From positions 868,001 to 932,000 of the forward strand of contig JACKLM010000002.1 of assembly GCA_024235895.1 (NCBI GenBank): DNA of 64,000 nt, given 5' to 3'. Below are positions 46,418-54,956 of the stretch, piece by piece. Source of the stretch: Burkholderiaceae bacterium (GTDB lineage: Bacteria; Pseudomonadota; Gammaproteobacteria; Burkholderiales; Burkholderiaceae_C). The notes beneath the pieces are model-generated. The model made no database searches, was not told the origin of the DNA, and saw only the letters and a list, made by a program, of their open reading frames with translations. Within the stretch, counting starts at the first letter, position 1. Each line of letters begins with the position of its first letter. A program made the position numbers and the translations under genes.

Positions 46418-46936
46418 TCACCGGCCGCGCCAGAGCAGCGCGATCCAGTACACCTTCATGCACACCACCAGGCCCGCCAGCAGGGCTGGCCAGCTCAGCG
46501 GCTGCACGAGCCGCGGCGCCAGCATCAGCATGCCCACCGCGACCGCGATTTTCACCAGCTCCCACAACACGAAGCTGACGGCCCCGGCGCCCGGCGACGC
46601 CCGGCCCAGCGGGCTCGTCATGCCGCGCGCCATCAGGGCGCCCGGCAGCACGACCACCGCCGCACCGTACAGGGCCGACCAGGCCAAGGCCCGATCGCCG
46701 AACACGCCGCCCACGAGCATCGCCAGCAGCAGGCCGACGACGACCTGCACGCCGACGACCCGCCACGGGCTGATCGACGGCCGACTCGCTCGCAAGGCCT
46801 CGGCCTCGTGCCGCGTCAGCGGCCGCCAGGCCTGCGCCTCGTCGCGCTCGTCGTCCCCACGTCGGGCCGTTGCGTGGTCCCCGTCGCCGTGCCGCATCGC
46901 TGCGGCCCGGCGGACGGCGGTCGGGGCTTGGCCCAT
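46418..46936 (-). CDS. atpI: AtpI-like ATP synthase assembly protein
   Basis: A 172-residue protein with a hydrophilic, charged N-terminus and four membrane segments (V-V-G-V-Q-V-V-V-G-L-L-L-A-M-L-V-G-G, A-L-Y-G-A-A-V-V-V-L-P-G-A-L-M-A-R-G, V-S-F-V-L-W-E-L-V-K-I-A-V-A-V-G and L-A-G-L-V-V-C-M-K-V-Y-W-I-A-L). AtpI assists c-ring assembly. The frame is open 60 bases further to a GTG at 46996, but that extension carries a TATAAT promoter box at 46973-46978, so the ATG at 46936 is chosen. A still later Met (M-R-H-G-D) is possible. Confidence 0.82.
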   Translation of the reverse strand: MGQAPTAVRRAAAMRHGDGDHATARRGDDERDEAQAWRPLTRHEAEALRASRPSISPWRVVGVQVVVGLLLAMLVGGVFGDRALAWSALYGAAVVVLPGALMARGMTSPLGRASPGAGAVSFVLWELVKIAVAVGMLMLAPRLVQPLSWPALLAGLVVCMKVYWIALLWRGR

Positions 46937-46972
46937 CGTGTCGCGCTCCGTCGCGTCCGGCAAAGCCGCAGG

Positions 46973-46978
46973 ATTATA
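46973..46978 (-). promoter_or_regulatory. -10 box of the atp operon
   Basis: A perfect TATAAT on the minus strand, preceded by CCCC and a GTTTG patch in a GC-rich region, 37 bases before the atpI ATG. No good TTGACA stands at 16-18 bases upstream, so activation or an extended -10 may be needed. Confidence 0.6.
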
Positions 46979-46996
46979 GGGGCAAACCCGAGCCAC

Positions 46997-47285
46997 CCTT
47001 TCGGGCTATCGGTTCGGGGTCTCGGGCCGGCATGTCGCCGATGGCGGTTCGGCGCGCCACGCGACGGGCCGTGCCTGCCCGGCCGCCGGCCCGGGCGGAC
47101 GTCCCGCGCGGCCGCGATGCCGATGCGCGGGACGCGCCCGTGAGCGACACTACGCCCCGGCGCGCCCTGCACGGCCGCTGCCGGACAACCGGACGGCAGG
47201 CTGGCGACGGGCCGCTCGATGCGGAGGCCGGCGGCGCGCCCGGGTGCGGAACCCCGCCGCATCCGCGGCTGTCCCAGGATCCACG
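46997..47285. other. Divergent atpI-dsbD spacer without a recognised gene
   Basis: Both strands are open in shadow frames only. Apart from the atp promoter at its left edge I see only GC-rich inverted repeats (for example around CCGGCCGCCGGCCCGG at 47086) and no ribosome site leading to a conserved protein. Confidence 0.4.
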
Positions 47286-49439
47286 ATGCGTCGACCTTCC
47301 ACCCTTCTCGCCGCGGCGTTCGCGCTGCTGGGCTGCTCGGCGGCCTCGGCCGCGTCGCCCTCGGCCGTCGTCGTCACGCCCCAGGTACGCACCGAGCTCG
47401 TTGTGCACGCGCCCGACGGCGTCGTGCCGGGCCGCACGATCGCGCTCGGGCTGCTGATCGATCATCAGCCGGGCTGGCATACCTACTGGAAGAACCCGGG
47501 CGACGCCGGGCTGCCGACGACCTTCGCGTGGACGCTGCCGGCCGGGGTGAGCGCGGGCGAGATCGCGTGGCCGACGCCGCAGCGCGTGCCGCTCGGCCCG
47601 CTGATGAACTACGGCTACGACGGCCGGCTGCTGCTGCCGGTCCCGATCAGCATCCCGCCGGGTTTCGCGGCCGAGGCGCTGGAGATCGCGCTGCGCGCCG
47701 AGTGGCTGGTCTGCAAGGACATCTGCATCCCCGAGGGCGGCGAGTTCGCGCTGCGCGTGCCGGCGCGTGCCGCCAGCGCGTCGCACGCGGCCGAATTCGA
47801 CGCCGCAAAGGCGGCGATACCGGTCACGCTGCCCGATGCGGCCGCTTCGGCCGAGGTCGCGGCCGGTGCGCTGAAGCTGCGCGTGACCGGGCTGCCGCCG
47901 TCGTGGAAGGGGCGCGAGCTGGCCTTCTTCCCCGAGGTCGGCGGCGTCATCCACAACGCGGCTCTGCCGCGCGCGCGTTGGGACGGCGAGGCCTGGCTGG
48001 CCGAGCTGCCGCTGGACCCGCAGCGCAGCGCCGGCCCGAGCACCATCCCGGCGGTGCTGACCGCACCCGGCGCGATCGCCGGCGTCCAGATCGAGGTCGC
48101 CGTCGCCGGCGAATGGCCGGCAGTCGGCGCCGCGGCGGCCGCGCCGTCCTCGGGTGCGGCCGCCAGCGCGGGGCAGGACGGCGCTGGCGGCCCTGCCCCC
48201 CCCGGGGCCGCCGCCGCGTCCGGCGCGCTCGGGTTGCCGCTGGCGCTGCTGTTCGCCGTCGCCGGCGGCGCGCTGCTCAACCTGATGCCCTGCGTCTTCC
48301 CGGTGCTGTCGCTCAAGGTGCTCGGGTTCGCGCAGCATGCCGGTGAGCGCGCCCGGCTGCTCGCCGGCGGGCTGGCCTATGCCGCCGGCGTCGTCGTCTC
48401 CTTCCTCGCGTTGGCGGGCCTGCTGCTGGCGCTGCGCGCAGGCGGCGAGCAGCTCGGCTGGGGTTTCCAGCTGCAGTCGCCGCTGGTCGTCGCCGCGCTG
48501 GCGGCGCTGTTCACGATCATCGGGTTGAACCTCGCGGGCGTCTTCGAGTTCGGGCAGATGCTGCCCGACCGGTTGGCGACGATGCAGCTGCGCCACCCGC
48601 TGGCGGACTCGGCGCTGACCGGCGTGCTCGCGGTCGCCGTGGCGGCGCCGTGCACGGCGCCGTTCATGGGTGCGGCGCTGGGCTTCGCGGTGACCTTGCC
48701 GGCGCCGCAGGCGCTGGCGGTATTCGGCGCGCTCGGGATCGGGATGGCGCTGCCCTATCTCGCGGCGAGCGCGTGGCCGGCGCTGGCGCGCGCGCTGCCG
48801 CGCCCGGGGCCGTGGATGGCGACCTTCAAGGGGCTGATGGCGTTCCCGATGTTCGCCACCGTCGTCTGGCTGATCTGGGTGCTGGGGCAGCAGGCAGGCA
48901 TCGACGCGGTGGCGGCGCTGCTGGGCACGCTGGTGGCGCTGGCCTTCCTGGCCTGGGGCCTGGGCGGTGTGGCGCATGCCCGGCGCACGCGCAGCGCGCT
49001 GGGCGGCGTCGGCGCGCTGCTGCTGGCGGCGGCGCTGGCCTGGACGCTGCCGGCGCTGCGCAGCGACGCCGGCGCGGCGATGGCCGCGGCGGACGGCGAC
49101 TGGCAGCCGTGGTCGGCCGAGCGCGTCGCAGCGGCGACCGGCTCCGGGCAGGCGGTCTTCGTCGACTTCACCGCCGCCTGGTGCGTCACCTGCCAGTTCA
49201 ACAAGCGCACGACGCTGGCCGACGCGCGCGTCGACGCGGCCTTCGCCGAGCGCCGCGTGCTGCGGCTGCGCGCCGACTGGACGCGGCGCGACGATGCGAT
49301 CACCGCCGAGCTCGCGCGGCTGGGCCGCAGCGGCGTGCCGGTCTACGCGCTGTATGCGCCGGGCGGCGGTGCGCCGACGCTGCTCAGCGAGATCCTCAGC
49401 GTCGACGAGGTGCGAGGCGCGCTGGCGGCGCTGCCCTGA
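47286..49439 (+). CDS. dsbD: DsbD/ScsB-type thiol:disulfide interchange protein
   Basis: A 717-residue membrane reductase. A signal peptide (1-23) leads to a periplasmic domain with C-K-D-I-C (Cys143, Cys147), then an Ala/Gly/Pro linker near 280-310, a CcdA-like region of about eight membrane helices with L-M-P-C-V-F-P-V-L-S and A-A-P-C-T-A-P-F-M-G, and a C-terminal thioredoxin domain with A-A-W-C-V-T-C (Cys633, Cys636). It carries electrons from cytoplasmic thioredoxin to periplasmic thiols. The C-K-D-I-C periplasmic domain resembles the DsbC/ScsB-type N-domain more than classic E. coli DsbD. Start M-R-R-P-S-T-L is the first giving a signal peptide. Diverges from the atp operon. Confidence 0.9.
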   Translation: MRRPSTLLAAAFALLGCSAASAASPSAVVVTPQVRTELVVHAPDGVVPGRTIALGLLIDHQPGWHTYWKNPGDAGLPTTFAWTLPAGVSAGEIAWPTPQRVPLGPLMNYGYDGRLLLPVPISIPPGFAAEALEIALRAEWLVCKDICIPEGGEFALRVPARAASASHAAEFDAAKAAIPVTLPDAAASAEVAAGALKLRVTGLPPSWKGRELAFFPEVGGVIHNAALPRARWDGEAWLAELPLDPQRSAGPSTIPAVLTAPGAIAGVQIEVAVAGEWPAVGAAAAAPSSGAAASAGQDGAGGPAPPGAAAASGALGLPLALLFAVAGGALLNLMPCVFPVLSLKVLGFAQHAGERARLLAGGLAYAAGVVVSFLALAGLLLALRAGGEQLGWGFQLQSPLVVAALAALFTIIGLNLAGVFEFGQMLPDRLATMQLRHPLADSALTGVLAVAVAAPCTAPFMGAALGFAVTLPAPQALAVFGALGIGMALPYLAASAWPALARALPRPGPWMATFKGLMAFPMFATVVWLIWVLGQQAGIDAVAALLGTLVALAFLAWGLGGVAHARRTRSALGGVGALLLAAALAWTLPALRSDAGAAMAAADGDWQPWSAERVAAATGSGQAVFVDFTAAWCVTCQFNKRTTLADARVDAAFAERRVLRLRADWTRRDDAITAELARLGRSGVPVYALYAPGGGAPTLLSEILSVDEVRGALAALP

Positions 49440-49490
49440 TCGCGCCGAGCCCTGGCACGGCGCGGTCGGGTCCGGGCCTGCGTCGCGAGC

Positions 49491-50318
49491 TCAGCCCCGC
49501 GCCTTCGCGGTGCCGGTCAGCGTCCCCTCGGCCAGCGTGTGCACGTGCGACTCGCCCTCGCCGCCGCGCAGCGCCGCCAGCGCCGCGCGCGCGCCCTGCA
49601 TCATCAGGCTGAGGTCGGCGCCGACGGCGACATAGTGGAATCCCGCGGCGCGGTACTGCGCCACCGCCGGCGCGCTGCCTCCGAGCGTGCCGATCGGCTT
49701 GCCGAGTTCGTCGGCCAGCCTGGCCGCGCGCGCCATGCGGTCGAGCACCGCCGGGTGCAGGCTTTGCCCCGGGTAGCCCATCGCCGCCGACAGGTCCGCC
49801 GGGCCGATGAAGAGCGCATCGACCCCCGGCACCGCGGCGATCTCGGCCAGCGCGTCGAGCGCCTGCGGCGTCTCGAGCTGGACGATGACGCCCATCTCGC
49901 GGTCGGCCGCGGCCATGAAGTCGGCGCGCGTGCCGTACTGCGTCGCGCGGCTCATCCCGGCCACGCCGCGCACGCCGGCCGGCGGGTAGCGCGTCGCGGC
50001 GACCGCGCGCGCCGCCTCGTCCGCGCTCTGCACGAAGGGGAACATGACCGTCGTCGCGCCGGCGTCGAGCACGCGCTTGACGACCACCGGTTCGTTCCAC
50101 GGCACGCGCACCACCGGGACCATCTTGGTGTTGCACACCGCCTGCAGCAGCGCGACGACATCGCGCAGGTCCAGCGGACTGTGCTCCATGTCGACGACAC
50201 CGAAGTCGAACCCCGCGTAGCCGACCGCCTCGGCGACGATCGCGCTGGCGGACATGATCCAGGTGCCTACCGGCGGGCGGCCGCCGGCGGACTTCAGCAG
50301 TTGGCGGAATCGGTTCAT
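49491..50318 (-). CDS. HpcH/HpaI family aldolase
   Basis: A 275-residue class II pyruvate aldolase. F-G-V-V-D-M-E-H-S-P-L-D-L has the catalytic His, V-Q-L-E-T-P-Q-A-L and F-I-G-P-A-D-L-S-A-A-M-G supply the metal-binding Glu and Asp. The family cleaves 4-hydroxy-2-oxoacids to pyruvate and an aldehyde; the precise substrate is unknown. GGAGCGCG precedes the ATG. No aromatic degradation genes adjoin it. It is followed downstream by the convergent dsbD. Confidence 0.88.
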   Translation of the reverse strand: MNRFRQLLKSAGGRPPVGTWIMSASAIVAEAVGYAGFDFGVVDMEHSPLDLRDVVALLQAVCNTKMVPVVRVPWNEPVVVKRVLDAGATTVMFPFVQSADEAARAVAATRYPPAGVRGVAGMSRATQYGTRADFMAAADREMGVIVQLETPQALDALAEIAAVPGVDALFIGPADLSAAMGYPGQSLHPAVLDRMARAARLADELGKPIGTLGGSAPAVAQYRAAGFHYVAVGADLSLMMQGARAALAALRGGEGESHVHTLAEGTLTGTAKARG

Positions 50319-50352
50319 CGTCGCGCTCCTGCGGGTCGTGGGTCGGCCGCCG

Positions 50353-50841
50353 TCACAGCTCGACCTTCAGGTAGTGGGCGCCGGGAATGGGGTTGTAGTA
50401 GTACGGCGGCACCTCGACGAAGCCGAGCGACGCATAAAGCCCGCGCGCGGCCTCCATCTCGTCGAGCGTGTCGAGCAGCATCACCGCATGCCCGGCGCGG
50501 ATCGCGCGGTCCATCAGCTCGTGCGCGATCATGCGCCCGAGCCCGAGCCGGCGGAAGGCCGGCCGCACGAACAGCCGCTTCATCTCGCAGGCGCCGGGGT
50601 CGTCGGCCTCGGGCAACGCGCGAAAGGCGCCGCAGCCGGCGAGTGCGCCGTCGACGAAGGCCAGCAGCAGCGCACCGTCGGGTGGCGCGTACGCCCCGGG
50701 CAACTCGCGCAACTCGCGCTCGAACCCCTGGAAGCACAGGTCGATGCCGAGCGCATCGGCATATTCGCGGAACAGGGTCCGCGTGTCGTCGATCAACGCC
50801 GGCTCGGCCGGCTCGACGAGTTCGATCGAGGGTGGGTCCAT
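50353..50841 (-). CDS. GNAT family N-acetyltransferase
   Basis: A 162-residue acetyltransferase. E-M-K-R-L-F-V-R-P-A-F-R-R-L-G-L-G-R-M-I-A-H-E-L is the acetyl-CoA binding motif A, and Y-A-S-L-G-F-V-E-V-P-P-Y-Y-Y-N-P-I-P-G-A-H-Y-L-K is the typical end. The M-D-P-P-S-I-E-L start is chosen by family length. The acceptor substrate cannot be told. It sits 34 bases upstream of the aldolase gene on the same strand. Confidence 0.88.
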   Translation of the reverse strand: MDPPSIELVEPAEPALIDDTRTLFREYADALGIDLCFQGFERELRELPGAYAPPDGALLLAFVDGALAGCGAFRALPEADDPGACEMKRLFVRPAFRRLGLGRMIAHELMDRAIRAGHAVMLLDTLDEMEAARGLYASLGFVEVPPYYYNPIPGAHYLKVEL

Positions 50842-51034
50842 GCAGTCGGCCGGGTCGGCACCCGGGCCGGGTCCGGTAGCACTCGGACCCGAGTCTAAGG
50901 CCGTGCCCGCAGGCGCGATACGCGGCGCGGCCGGCCAGGCTGGCCGGGCATGTCCCGGCACGACACGCGCCCGCAGCGGCCTTCGGGTTTTCGCGGCCTT
51001 GGCAGCGCCTCCGCGACACGGTGTCATCGGCCGG

Positions 51035-53134
51035 ATGCGCCGCTTCCACCTCGTCGAACTCGTCCGCATCGCCCGCCTGGCGAGCCTGGCTTGCCTCGCC
51101 GCGTCGCTGCCTGCGATGGCGCAGCAGACCATCGTCGTGATCGGCTCGGCGACGACGCGCGCCGCGCACGATGCGCCCTTCGCGATCAGCGTCGTCGACC
51201 GCGACGAGATCCGCCGCGCCGGGCCGATGATCAACGCCAGCGAGGCGCTCGTGCGGGTGCCGGGCCTGGTCGCGAGCAACCGCTCCAACTATTCGCAGGA
51301 CCTGCAGGTCAGCTCGCGCGGATTCGGCGCCCGCGCCACCTTCGGCGTGCGCGGGCTGCGCCTGTACGCCGACGGCATTCCCGCCACCGGTCCCGACGGC
51401 CAGGGACAGGTCTCGCACTTCGACCTCGCCAGCGCCGAGCGCATCGAGGTGCTGCGCGGGCCGTTCTCGGCGCTGTACGGCAACAGCTCGGGCGGCGTGA
51501 TCGCGGTCCACACCGCGCCGGTGACACGCACCGAGGTCGCCGGCCGCGTCGGCGCCGGCAGCTTCGGGCTGCGCCAGCTCGGCGTCGACGGCGCGGCCTT
51601 GCTCGGCGGCGGGCTGGACCTGCGCGCCTCGGCGTCGACGATGCGCATCGACGGCTTCCGCCCGCAAAGCGGCGCCGACAAGCACCAAGCCGCCGCACGG
51701 CTGGGCTGGCGCACCGGCGCCGAGCAGCTGACGGTGATGTTCAACCACCTGGACCAGCCGGCCGACGACCCGCTCGGGCTGACGCGCGAGCAGTTCGACC
51801 TCGGCCCCGAGGAGACCACCGTCAACGCGATCACCTACGACACGCGCAAGAAGGCGCGCCAGACCCAGCTCGGCGCCTCGTGGCGGCACCGATGGGGCGA
51901 AGGGCTGCTGCGCGAGTCGACGGTCGCGGCCTATGCCGGCACGCGCAGCATCACGCAGTTCCTGTCGATCCCGCCCTTCGTCCAGCTCGAAAGCCCGCTG
52001 CAAGGCGGCGGCGTCGTCGACTTCGACCGCCGCGTCGACGGCGTCGATGCGCGCGCGCGCCTCGCCGGCGGGCCCTTCGACCTCGTCGTCGGCGCGGCGC
52101 TGGAGCGCCAGCGCGACGACCGCCGGGGCTACGAGAACTTCGTCGGCAGCGGCGACGCGCGCGTGCTCGGCGTCTTCGGCGCGCTGCGCCGCGACGAGGT
52201 CAACCACGCGCGAACGCGCGAGCTCTACGCGCAGGCGCAGTGGACGCTGGCGGCGGACCTGGAAGCCAGCGCCGGGCTGCGCAGCGGGCGCGTCGAGCTG
52301 TCGTCGCGCGACGCCTTCCTCGCCAACGGCGACGACTCGGGCCGCGTCGACTACGACTACACGACACCGGTGGCTGCGCTGCGCTGGCGCGCCAGCCCGG
52401 GACTGAACCTGTATGCGAGCTTCGGCCGTGGCCACGAGTCACCGACGCTGGGCGAGGTCGCCTACCGCGCCGACGGCAACGGCGGCTTCAACGACGAGCT
52501 GAAGGCGCAGAGAAGCCGCCAGCTCGAACTCGGCGCCAAGTGGCGCGGCGACGGCCTGGGGCTGGACCTCGCGGTCTTCGAGGCGCGCACGCGCGACGAG
52601 CTCGGCGTCGTCGCCAGCCAGTATGGCCGCTCGGCGTTCGGCAACGTCGGCCGCACGCTGCGTCGCGGCGTCGAGGCGGCGCTGGACTGGAGGCCGGCGC
52701 CCGCGTGGCGCACGCAGCTGGTGGCCAGCACGCTGGATGCCACCTATCGGAACGACTTCCTCGATTGCGACGGCACGCCTTGCGGTGCCGGCAACCGAAT
52801 CGCCGGTGCGCCGCGCGGCAGCGCCTGGGCGGAGGTGGCCTGGGCCGACGCGCGCTGGGGCGAGTTCGGCGTCGAGTGGCGTGCCGTCGGCCGCGCGCCG
52901 GTGGACGACCGCAATACCGACGCCGCCGACGGCTACGCCACCGCCGCCCTGCGCTGGTCCAAGCGCTACCCGCTCGGCGCCGGCGGCGCGATGGAGTGGC
53001 TGCTGCGCGTGGACAACCTGTTCGACCGCCACCACGCCGCCAGCATGATCGTCAACGATGGCAACCGCCGCTTCTTCGAGCCCGGCGCACCGCGCCATGC
53101 CTTCGTCGGGCTGCGGCTGAGCCCGGCGCACTGA
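51035..53134 (+). CDS. TonB-dependent outer-membrane receptor
   Basis: A 699-residue receptor. A signal peptide (to about residue 29, L-P-A-M-A-Q) precedes a TonB box-like T-I-V-V-I-G, the plug (P-F-A-I-S-V-V-D-R-D-E-I, G-F-G-A-R-A-T-F-G-V-R-G-L-R-L-Y-A-D-G-I-P, I-E-V-L-R-G-P-F-S-A-L-Y-G-N-S-S-G-G-V-I) and the 22-strand barrel ending in G-L-R-L-S-P-A-H. The ligand is unknown: no Fur box, B12 riboswitch or ABC transporter adjoins it. A C-x4-C pair (D-C-D-G-T-P-C) lies in a late extracellular loop. The terminal residue is His rather than the usual aromatic. Confidence 0.92.
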   Translation: MRRFHLVELVRIARLASLACLAASLPAMAQQTIVVIGSATTRAAHDAPFAISVVDRDEIRRAGPMINASEALVRVPGLVASNRSNYSQDLQVSSRGFGARATFGVRGLRLYADGIPATGPDGQGQVSHFDLASAERIEVLRGPFSALYGNSSGGVIAVHTAPVTRTEVAGRVGAGSFGLRQLGVDGAALLGGGLDLRASASTMRIDGFRPQSGADKHQAAARLGWRTGAEQLTVMFNHLDQPADDPLGLTREQFDLGPEETTVNAITYDTRKKARQTQLGASWRHRWGEGLLRESTVAAYAGTRSITQFLSIPPFVQLESPLQGGGVVDFDRRVDGVDARARLAGGPFDLVVGAALERQRDDRRGYENFVGSGDARVLGVFGALRRDEVNHARTRELYAQAQWTLAADLEASAGLRSGRVELSSRDAFLANGDDSGRVDYDYTTPVAALRWRASPGLNLYASFGRGHESPTLGEVAYRADGNGGFNDELKAQRSRQLELGAKWRGDGLGLDLAVFEARTRDELGVVASQYGRSAFGNVGRTLRRGVEAALDWRPAPAWRTQLVASTLDATYRNDFLDCDGTPCGAGNRIAGAPRGSAWAEVAWADARWGEFGVEWRAVGRAPVDDRNTDAADGYATAALRWSKRYPLGAGGAMEWLLRVDNLFDRHHAASMIVNDGNRRFFEPGAPRHAFVGLRLSPAH

Positions 53135-53196
53135 TCGGCCATGCGCCTCGCACACGCCGGCCGCGGCGGGGATGCCCGAAACGGTCGGCCGGCGGC

Positions 53197-53856
53197 TCAG
53201 GACTGCAAGCTCACCTCGCCCTGCGGCGTCGCGACGACGGCGCTCAGGCGCGGCGGCGCCTGCGGGTCGGCCTCGACGCCCTTGATGCGCAGCAGCTCGC
53301 GCGCCACCGCCGGCAACCCGTCCAGCCGCAGCGACAGCAGCCGCGCGCCCTGGTCGGGCATGTGATCGGCCGGGTGCGCGCTGTCCCAGCGGATCAGCGT
53401 CGGCAGCACGCCGCCGGCCAGCAGCCGGCCGTCGTCGCGCACCGTGATCCGCCAGGCCAGCGGGCCGTGCTCCGAGTCGCGCTGCCCCTCGACGAGCGGC
53501 CCGGGGTTGAGCCCCTTGTTGATCAAGCCCCAGCGGTGCGTCTCCATCTCGTGCGTGCGCACGACGACATGGATCAGCCGTGGCCCCTCGGCGCGCAGCC
53601 GCGCCTGCTGCTGGGCGTCGTCGAGCCCGAACCAGCGCAGCCGCTGCAGCGGTGCGGCCTGCGGGTCGACGGCGATGATCTCGAGGTAGCTGCGCGGGAA
53701 TGCAGCCGACGAAGTCGCCAGCACGCGGTTGTGCGTGCCCATGAAATCGTGGCGGCCGCCGGCCGCTGGCGTCAGCCCGAGCGTCGCCTCGCACCAGCGA
53801 ACGCCCTCGTCCAGCGTCGCGGCGGCGACGACCAGATGGTCGACCTCGGTGCTCAT
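53197..53856 (-). CDS. Glyoxalase-like domain (VOC fold) protein
   Basis: A 219-residue VOC-superfamily protein. V-D-H-L-V-V-A-A-A-T-L-D-E-G-V-R-W-C-E opens the first module (with the metal-type His), G-G-R-H-D-F-M-G-T-H-N-R-V and S-Y-L-E-I-I-A-V-D-P follow, the second module is less conserved. The reaction is unknown. The start is the M-S-T-E-V-D-H with GGAGGAC upstream. It converges with the TonB receptor. Confidence 0.8.
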   Translation of the reverse strand: MSTEVDHLVVAAATLDEGVRWCEATLGLTPAAGGRHDFMGTHNRVLATSSAAFPRSYLEIIAVDPQAAPLQRLRWFGLDDAQQQARLRAEGPRLIHVVVRTHEMETHRWGLINKGLNPGPLVEGQRDSEHGPLAWRITVRDDGRLLAGGVLPTLIRWDSAHPADHMPDQGARLLSLRLDGLPAVARELLRIKGVEADPQAPPRLSAVVATPQGEVSLQS

Positions 53857-53949
53857 CGGCGCGTCCTCCTGGGTCCGCGGCGGCATGCCGCCGCCCTGGT
53901 GCAAGCATACGCAGGAGCGGGCAGGGTGTCACCGCCCCCGCACGTGCCC

Positions 53950-54046
53950 TCGCGCGCGGATGGCCCCACGCGCGTTCCCACGCGCGGATGACCCCGGCGC
54001 GCGTTCCCACGCGCGGATGACCCCGGCGCGCGTCCCCACGCGCGGA
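53950..54046. repeat. 29-bp tandem repeat, about 3.3 units
   Basis: Units begin at 53950, 53979, 54008 and 54037 with an exact 29-base period. The core is CACGCGCGGATGACCCCGG followed by CGCGCGTTCC; unit 1 is the most diverged and unit 4 partial. It lies in the 309-base spacer between two divergent genes, which otherwise holds nothing recognisable. Confidence 0.8.
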
Positions 54047-54165
54047 AGGCCGTCTGCGGCCGGCTCACCCCCTCATTCGAGCGGTCGCATCACCGGACGA
54101 CCTCGGTAAGATGCTGCCATCGCTCCGTCAGCAGCCCCGGGGTCCGGCGCCGGCCCGCTGTCGGC

Positions 54166-54930
54166 ATGCCCGTGACGATGCCCGCGTTCGAATCCACCCT
54201 GCCTGCCGGCGCGCCCGAGCTGATGCGCGCCAGCGCCTTTCGCGACTACCTGGACCAGGAGTCGACGCACGCCGGCGCCGCGAGCACACGCCTGTCGACG
54301 CTGCAGCCCTCGGTGCTGCAGGATCTCCTGCGCTTCGAGCGCGGCGGGCGCGCGACGGCGCTGCTCGAGGTCGTCGCCGCCAGCCTGCGCCACGGGCATG
54401 CCCTGCTGGTGCACGTCGAGCACGGCCAGCATGTGCTGCCGCTGACCCTGTTCCCGCGCGACCGGCTGCTGCACGCGCCGATGCCGCTGCCCGCGCTGCT
54501 GGCGATGCGGCTCGATGCCTTCGAGGTGCTCCAGGTCGAGCCCGCGGTGCTGCGACCGCCGCGCCCCGGGGGCCGCGGCCCGCAGGCCGATCATGCGCGC
54601 TGCGCACCGCTGGATCCCTTCGTCTGGGAGCTGGCGCTGCGCGGCCGCATCGGCGAGCTGCTGCCCGAGCTCGCCGGCGGCGCGGCCTACCGGGTCGCGC
54701 CGGCGGCCGACCTGCGCGCGCTCGCGCTCGAAGGCACGCTCGGTGCGGCGGTGGAGAGGCTGCGCCGCGGGACGACCAACCTGCGCGAGATCGCCGCCTG
54801 GCCAGGCTTCGACCGCTCGCGCGCGATGCGGCTGCTCAATGCCCTTTACCTGCTGTCGGCGCTGATCGTCAGCCGGACCCACCCGGCGGCGACCCAGGAC
54901 GTCTGGCGCGCCGGGCTCGGCCGCGCCTGA
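54166..54930 (+). CDS. Uncharacterised protein
   Basis: A 254-residue soluble protein I cannot assign. The first half contains R-A-S-A-F-R-D-Y-L-D-Q-E, L-L-R-F-E-R-G-G-R-A-T-A-L-L-E-V and V-L-P-L-T-L-F-P-R-D-R-L-L-H-A. The second half ends T-T-N-L-R-E-I-A-A-W-P-G-F-D-R-S-R-A-M-R-L-L-N-A-L-Y-L-L-S-A-L-I-V-S, resembling the winged-helix end of DUF4388-type regulators. No signal peptide or membrane segment is seen. The ATG at 54166 is one option; another stands at 54178. It converges with uup. Confidence 0.6.
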   Translation: MPVTMPAFESTLPAGAPELMRASAFRDYLDQESTHAGAASTRLSTLQPSVLQDLLRFERGGRATALLEVVAASLRHGHALLVHVEHGQHVLPLTLFPRDRLLHAPMPLPALLAMRLDAFEVLQVEPAVLRPPRPGGRGPQADHARCAPLDPFVWELALRGRIGELLPELAGGAAYRVAPAADLRALALEGTLGAAVERLRRGTTNLREIAAWPGFDRSRAMRLLNALYLLSALIVSRTHPAATQDVWRAGLGRA

Positions 54931-54956
54931 GGGGCGATGCCGCCTCGCTGCGGTGT

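Noticed and set aside
50956..50971. CGGCACG-N4-GCGC as a sigma-54 promoter for the TonB receptor
   Set aside because: GG-N10-GC spacing holds, but both -24 and -12 blocks deviate and GC-rich sequence produces such matches easily.
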